Positions 59,780 to 64,000 of a DNA stretch of 64,000 nucleotides are shown one piece after another. Every line of letters starts with the position of its first letter. Positions within the stretch are counted from its first letter, which is position 1. Below the pieces are notes generated by a model. That model was not told where the DNA came from. It made no database searches and saw only the letters and a program-made list of their open reading frames with translations. The translations under genes were made by a program, and so were the position numbers. Where the stretch lies: assembly GCF_003633725.1 (NCBI RefSeq), contig NZ_RBIJ01000001.1, positions 193,934-257,933 on the forward strand, in the 5' to 3' direction. This DNA is from Brockia lithotrophica (GTDB lineage Bacteria; Bacillota; Bacilli; Thermicanales; DSM-22653).

Positions 59780-61603
59780 ATGCTGCGCGGGTACAACAAC
59801 CGCGAACTCCTTGTGGACCTCACGCGGGGCACGGTAGAAGAACGGCCGCTCGACTGGGAACTCGTTCGGAAGTACATCGGCGGCCGCGGCCTCGGCGTAA
59901 AGTACGTGTTCGACAACGGGCCGCACGTAGAGCCTTTCTCGCCCGAAAACCTACTCGCGATCATGACGGGCCCGCTCACGGGGACGCGCTCGCCCATGAG
60001 CGGACGGTTGGCCGTCGTCACGAAGTCCCCCCTCACGGGGACGGTGACGGATTCGCACATGGGCGGATGGACGGCCGCCCGGATCAAGTGGGCGGGTGTG
60101 GACAACATCCTCATCCGCGGACGGAGCGAAAAGCCGGTCTACCTGTACATTGAAAATGGGCGAGCGGAAATCCGCGACGCGTCGGACATTTGGGGCCTCG
60201 GCGTGCGGGAGACCGTGCGGGTCTTGCGGGAACGCCACGGGGGCAGTCGTCCGGAGGACGTAAGCGTGATGGCCATAGGTCCGGCGGGCGAGCGGCTCGT
60301 GCGCTTTGCCTCGTTCATCAACGAGGACGATCGCGCGGCGGGGCGCGGCGGCACCGGGGCCGTAGCCGGCTACAAGCGGCTCAAGGCGATCGTCGTCAAG
60401 GGGTCGGCCCGCGACCGCGACTTCGTCGCCTACGATGAGACCGCCTACCACAAGGCGAACCAAGACGGGCTGCGGGCGATCCTTCACGGGGCGGTTACGG
60501 CGCCCAAGAAGGGCGGCCTCTCCGTGTACGGGACGAACGTGCTCATGAACATCATCGACGGCGTGAGCGGCCTCCCCGTGTACAACGCCAAGACGACGGT
60601 GATCGAAGGGGCGGCGGAGATCGGCGGAGAACGCGTGCGGGAGACGATCCTCTACCGCGACCACACCTGCCACGCCTGCCCCGTAGGCTGCAAAAAGGAC
60701 GTCGTCGTGCGGGAGGGGAAGTATCGGACGACGGTCCCCGCCGGGAGCATGGAGTACGAGTCCGCCTGGGCCCTCGGGGCGCTCATCGGCGTCACCAACC
60801 GCGAAGCGGTGGCGCGCATGATCGACCTCGCAAACGACTTCGGCATGGACACCATCGAGACGGGGAACGCCATCGCCGTGGCGATGGAGGCCTACGAGCG
60901 CGGGCTCATCGGGTACGCGATCCGCTGGGGAGACGCCGACCGCGCGATTGAACTCCTCCGCTCGATCGCCGAGCGAAGCGGGGTAGGCGACGACCTCGCC
61001 GAGGGGCCGGCCCGCTTCGCCAAGTCCCTCGGGGCGCCCGAGATCTCCATGTCCGTAAAGGGGCAGTCCATCCCCGCCTACGACCCGCGGGCCATTCAGG
61101 GGATTGGCCTTGGGTACGCGACGAGCAACCGCGGTGCCTGCCACCTCCGTGGCTACACGATCAGCGCCGAGATCCTCGGGATTCCCTACCCTGTGGACCG
61201 TACGGCCGTGGCCGGGAAGGGCGAACTCCAAAAGTGGTTTCAGGACCTCTTCGCCTTCACGGACTCCCTCGACGTGTGCAAGTTCTCGACGTTTTCCGAG
61301 ACGCCGGAGCACTACGCGCGGCAGTTTTCCGCACTCACGGGCATGGAGATCACGGAAGAGGAACTCTTCCGCATCGGGGAGCGCATTTACAATCTCGAGC
61401 GCTACTACAACAACCTCGCCGGCTTCAACCGGCGTGAGGACGACCACCTGCCGGAACGCTTCCTGAAGGAGCCGGCGGCGGGGAAGTCCGAGGGCATGGT
61501 GAGCCATCTCGACGAAATGCTCGACGAGTACTACCGCGTCCGCGGCTGGCGGGACGGCGTCGTGCCCGAGGAAAAGCTCCGCGAGCTCGAGATCATCGCC
61601 TGA
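59780..61603 (+). CDS. aor: tungsten aldehyde:ferredoxin oxidoreductase
   Basis: 607 residues from ATG 59780 after GGGAGG; GTG 59771 is too close to that site. YIGGRGLGVKYVFDN, MTGPLTGTRSPMSGR and GGWTAARIKWAG begin the AOR fold. The [4Fe-4S] ligands are Cys297, Cys300 and Cys304 in CHACPVGCKK and Cys500 in SLDVCKFS. These enzymes hold a tungsten bis-pterin and interconvert aldehydes and acids with ferredoxin. The size matches archaeal and bacterial AOR. The location between tungstate uptake and two moeA genes fits. Confidence 0.92.
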   Translation: MLRGYNNRELLVDLTRGTVEERPLDWELVRKYIGGRGLGVKYVFDNGPHVEPFSPENLLAIMTGPLTGTRSPMSGRLAVVTKSPLTGTVTDSHMGGWTAARIKWAGVDNILIRGRSEKPVYLYIENGRAEIRDASDIWGLGVRETVRVLRERHGGSRPEDVSVMAIGPAGERLVRFASFINEDDRAAGRGGTGAVAGYKRLKAIVVKGSARDRDFVAYDETAYHKANQDGLRAILHGAVTAPKKGGLSVYGTNVLMNIIDGVSGLPVYNAKTTVIEGAAEIGGERVRETILYRDHTCHACPVGCKKDVVVREGKYRTTVPAGSMEYESAWALGALIGVTNREAVARMIDLANDFGMDTIETGNAIAVAMEAYERGLIGYAIRWGDADRAIELLRSIAERSGVGDDLAEGPARFAKSLGAPEISMSVKGQSIPAYDPRAIQGIGLGYATSNRGACHLRGYTISAEILGIPYPVDRTAVAGKGELQKWFQDLFAFTDSLDVCKFSTFSETPEHYARQFSALTGMEITEEELFRIGERIYNLERYYNNLAGFNRREDDHLPERFLKEPAAGKSEGMVSHLDEMLDEYYRVRGWRDGVVPEEKLRELEIIA

Positions 61604-61622
61604 CGGCTGCGGGTTCGGCAAC

Positions 61623-61656
61623 GGAGACGCCGCCGGGGCAACTCGGCGCCGTCTCC
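61623..61656 (+). repeat. hairpin between AOR and moeA
   Basis: GGAGACG (61623-61629) pairs with CGTCTCC (61650-61656), with further GC pairing inside. There is no U-tract, so it may be a processing or stability element. Confidence 0.45.
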
Positions 61657-61673
61657 ACGAGGAAGGGGTGCGC

Positions 61674-62981
61674 GTGGTGGAACTCTTTCGCGTCCTGTCC
61701 GTCGCCGACGTCCGAAAGCTCCTCGACTCGCTTCCCGTACCTTCGCGCCGGGTAGAGGAAGTCCCCCTCCTCCGGGCGGCGGGACGCGTTCTCGCGCGCG
61801 GCGTGCGCGCTCCGGAGGACGTTCCCGCGTTTTCCCGTTCTACGGTGGACGGCTACGCCGTGATCGCCCGAGAGACTTTCGGCGCGGGGGAATCCACCCC
61901 CACGCTCCTCGACGTCGTCGGCGAGGTGCGCATGGGCGAGACTCCCGGGCGTCGTCTCTCCGAGGGGGAGGCGATGTACGTTCCCACGGGAGGAATGCTC
62001 CCCGAGGGGGCGGACGCCGTCGTCGCCGTGGAGCACGTGGAAGTCATGGGGACTCTCCTCAACGTCTACCGCGCCGTCTCACCGGGACAGAACGTGATCT
62101 TCCGCGGGGAGGACGCCCTTGCCGGGGAGGAGGTCCTCGGCCCGGGAATGCGGCTTCGCCCTTACGAAATTGCCTACCTCGCTGGCCTCGGGGTGCGCGA
62201 GGTGCCCGTGTACGCGCCTCCTATCGCGACCGTTCTTTCCACGGGAGACGAACTCGTCCCACACGAGACGCGCGACCTCCGGTTGGGGCAGGTGCGCGAC
62301 ACGAACGCCCCGGCGATCTGCCTCCTTGCCGAGGAGTTCGGCGCACGTGTCCGCTGCGGTGGCATCGTGCGTGACGACGAAGACGCCTTTGCCCGGGCGA
62401 TCGGTGCCGCCCTCGAAGACTCCGACCTCGTGATCCTTTCCGGCGGAAGCTCCGTCGGGGTGCGCGACCTCACGCTGCGGGTGCTTGAGGAGCGCTTCCG
62501 CGCGGAAGTCTTCTTCCACGGGATTTCTCTCCATCCGGGGAAGCCCACCTTGCTCGCGCGCGTGGGGGAACGCTTCGTCCTCGGCCTCCCCGGGAATCCT
62601 ACCTCCGCCACGGTCGTCTTTTTCCTCTTCGGGCGCCACCTCCTCGCGCGCCTGGCCGGGGAGGCGGTTTTCGCCCCGATCGCCCTCGAGGCGAAGCTCC
62701 GGCGTCCCCTCGCCTCCGTTGCCGGCCGTACGGACTACTACCGCGTGCGCCTCGTGCGCGAGGCGGACGGTTGGTGGGCGGAGCCGGTGCTCGGAAAGTC
62801 GGGTCTCCTCTTTACGCTCCTGGGGAGCGACGGGCTCGCGGAGGTGCCCGAAGAAAAGGAAGGGTACCTCGCCGGGGAGTCGGTCCGCGTGTACCTGTTG
62901 GACACGCGGCAAGTAGCCGTTCCGCCCCCCCGCAAGCCGCGAGAAGGTCTCGCAGCCCGTTGGACGGAAAAGGAGGAGTGA
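61674..62981 (+). CDS. moeA: molybdopterin molybdenumtransferase MoeA (copy 2)
   Basis: About 435 residues from one of three closely spaced GTG codons (61668, 61674, 61677) after GAGGAAGGGG. It keeps the full motif FSRSTVDGYAV, PEGADAVVAVEHVE, LSTGDELVPHE, VRDTNAPAI, LSGGSSVGVRDL and VLGLPGNPTSA. The C-terminal barrel is complete. Lying directly after the AOR gene, it may favour tungsten insertion, but the sequence alone does not show metal choice. Confidence 0.92.
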   Translation: MVELFRVLSVADVRKLLDSLPVPSRRVEEVPLLRAAGRVLARGVRAPEDVPAFSRSTVDGYAVIARETFGAGESTPTLLDVVGEVRMGETPGRRLSEGEAMYVPTGGMLPEGADAVVAVEHVEVMGTLLNVYRAVSPGQNVIFRGEDALAGEEVLGPGMRLRPYEIAYLAGLGVREVPVYAPPIATVLSTGDELVPHETRDLRLGQVRDTNAPAICLLAEEFGARVRCGGIVRDDEDAFARAIGAALEDSDLVILSGGSSVGVRDLTLRVLEERFRAEVFFHGISLHPGKPTLLARVGERFVLGLPGNPTSATVVFFLFGRHLLARLAGEAVFAPIALEAKLRRPLASVAGRTDYYRVRLVREADGWWAEPVLGKSGLLFTLLGSDGLAEVPEEKEGYLAGESVRVYLLDTRQVAVPPPRKPREGLAARWTEKEE

Positions 62982-62983
62982 CC

Positions 62984-64000
62984 GTGGGGCGCAAGGTGTT
63001 TCTCGACGAAGAGCCCCTCGACGACGTTCGCCGGCGTTGGCTCTCCCGCGCGAACATCCCCCGTCGCACGGAACGAATTCCTACGGCGGAGGCCCTGAAT
63101 CGCGTCGCCGCCGTAGACCTCTACGCCCGCGTCTCCATGCCCAACTACAACGCGGCGGCAATGGACGGGTTTGCCGTACGCGCAGAACGGACGTTTTTCG
63201 CCTCGGAGACCAACCCCGTGCGCCTGCGCGTCGGGGAGGAGGCGATCGTCGTCGACACCGGCGATCCCCTTCCCGAAGGGACGGACGCCGTAATCGCCGT
63301 CGAGCGCGTCCACATCCTCGACGACGGACGGACCATCGAGGTCCTCGCCCCCGTGGCCCCGTGGCAGGACGTACGGCCGATCGGCGAAGACGTGGTGGTG
63401 GGGGAGATGATCCTCCCGGCCTTCCGCCGCCTTCGCCCGTACGACCTGGGGGCACTCCTCGCCGGCGGCGTCCTCGAGGTGGAGGTGCTCGCGCGTCCGC
63501 GCGTGGCCGTGCTTCCCACGGGCGACGAGCTCGTCCCTCCCAAGGAAGACATCGGCCTCGGGGAAATCCCTGAGTTCAACGGCGCCATGCTCCGCGGCCT
63601 CGCGGAGTCCTGGGGGGCGGTCGCCGACGTGTTCCCGATCACACCCGACGATCCAGGGTTCCTTCGGGAGCGCGTGGCCGCCGCCCTCGAACGCTACGAC
63701 GTCGTGGTCTTGAACGCCGGCTCGAGTGCCGGGCGCGACGACTACACCGCCGACATCCTCGGGTCCTTCGGCGAGATCGTCGCCCACGGCGTCGCCACCC
63801 GGCCGGGGAAGCCCGTCGTCCTCGCGGTGACTCCGGAAGGTCGTCCCCTTCTCGGCATCCCGGGCTTTCCCGTCTCCGCCTTTCTCGCCATGGAGTGGTT
63901 CTTGAAACCCCTCCTCGACCGCTATTTTGGGGAGGGGGCGCCCCCGCGGCCGCGCGTGCGCGCGCTCCTCGGGCGACGCCTCGTGTCCGCCGTCGGCCGC
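62984..64000 (+). CDS. moeA: molybdopterin molybdenumtransferase MoeA (copy 3, cut by window edge)
   Basis: GTG 62984 after AGGAGGAGTG opens a frame with 339 codons to the window edge. It has ALNRVAAVDL, NYNAAAMDGFAVR, PEGTDAVIAVERVH, LPTGDELVPP, EFNGAMLRG, LNAGSSAGRDDYT and LGIPGFPVSAFL, a MoeA of the longer type. In this type a periplasmic-binding-like domain is often fused at the C-terminus; that part would be beyond the edge. It is three bases from copy 2, so they form one operon. Confidence 0.9.
   Translation, partial: MGRKVFLDEEPLDDVRRRWLSRANIPRRTERIPTAEALNRVAAVDLYARVSMPNYNAAAMDGFAVRAERTFFASETNPVRLRVGEEAIVVDTGDPLPEGTDAVIAVERVHILDDGRTIEVLAPVAPWQDVRPIGEDVVVGEMILPAFRRLRPYDLGALLAGGVLEVEVLARPRVAVLPTGDELVPPKEDIGLGEIPEFNGAMLRGLAESWGAVADVFPITPDDPGFLRERVAAALERYDVVVLNAGSSAGRDDYTADILGSFGEIVAHGVATRPGKPVVLAVTPEGRPLLGIPGFPVSAFLAMEWFLKPLLDRYFGEGAPPRPRVRALLGRRLVSAVGR

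Noticed and set aside
1-64000. CRISPR arrays, tRNA or rRNA genes
   Set aside because: No regularly spaced direct repeats, cloverleaf-like sequences or rRNA-like stretches were seen anywhere in the window.

Overview
The window is a single-direction stretch of a GC-rich (roughly 60-65 percent G+C) Gram-positive chromosome; every convincing gene is on the + strand. Low-GC-Firmicute gene orders (dnaG-rpoD-trmK-nif3), strong Shine-Dalgarno sites with many GTG and TTG starts, an S-box riboswitch, a bacillopeptidase F-like exoprotease, and tungsten/formate genes suggest a thermophilic Bacillota of the Brockia/Hydrogenibacillus kind. The taxon is an inference, not something the sequence proves.

Region 1 (1 to about 5.7 kb) is AT-richer than the rest. 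It holds the tail of a LuxR-type regulator, a small secreted peptide with a signal sequence that looks lactococcin-972-like, two FtsX-like half-permeases, an ABC ATPase, a split LuxR-type regulator, an unknown 169-aa gene and a decayed transposase. I read this as an acquired and partly decaying bacteriocin/export locus; several reading frames are interrupted by single -1 shifts. Region 2 (5.7-10.9 kb) holds unexplained sequence with small ORFs in front of an ABC exporter, an isochorismatase-family hydrolase with a clear terminator, and a GAF-LuxR regulator paralogous to the split one.

Region 3 (11-19 kb) has a giant secreted subtilase ending in a dockerin-like calcium repeat, an S1-domain protein and an RtcB ligase. 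Region 4 (19-35 kb) is amino-acid biosynthesis: a consensus promoter and SAM-I riboswitch with terminator control metX-metY. A second promoter and a long structured attenuator leader, possibly a T-box, precede ilvE-ilvD-ilvB-ilvH-ilvC-leuABCD-ilvA, the full valine/leucine pathway plus threonine deaminase.

Region 5 (35-45 kb) is housekeeping: DUF378, an RlmI-like methyltransferase, HIT protein, dnaG-rpoD-trmK-nif3, an HtrA-like protease and a frameshifted RluA-family pseudouridine synthase. Region 6 (45-64 kb) is a molybdenum/tungsten block: moaC, moeA, moaE, tatC, moaD, fdhD, the three subunits of an exported membrane formate dehydrogenase with cysteine rather than selenocysteine, fdhE, mobA, the tungstate importer tupABC, a tungsten aldehyde:ferredoxin oxidoreductase and two more moeA genes. 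Together they would import tungstate, build the pterin cofactor, insert it into formate dehydrogenase and AOR, and export the folded formate dehydrogenase by the Tat route.
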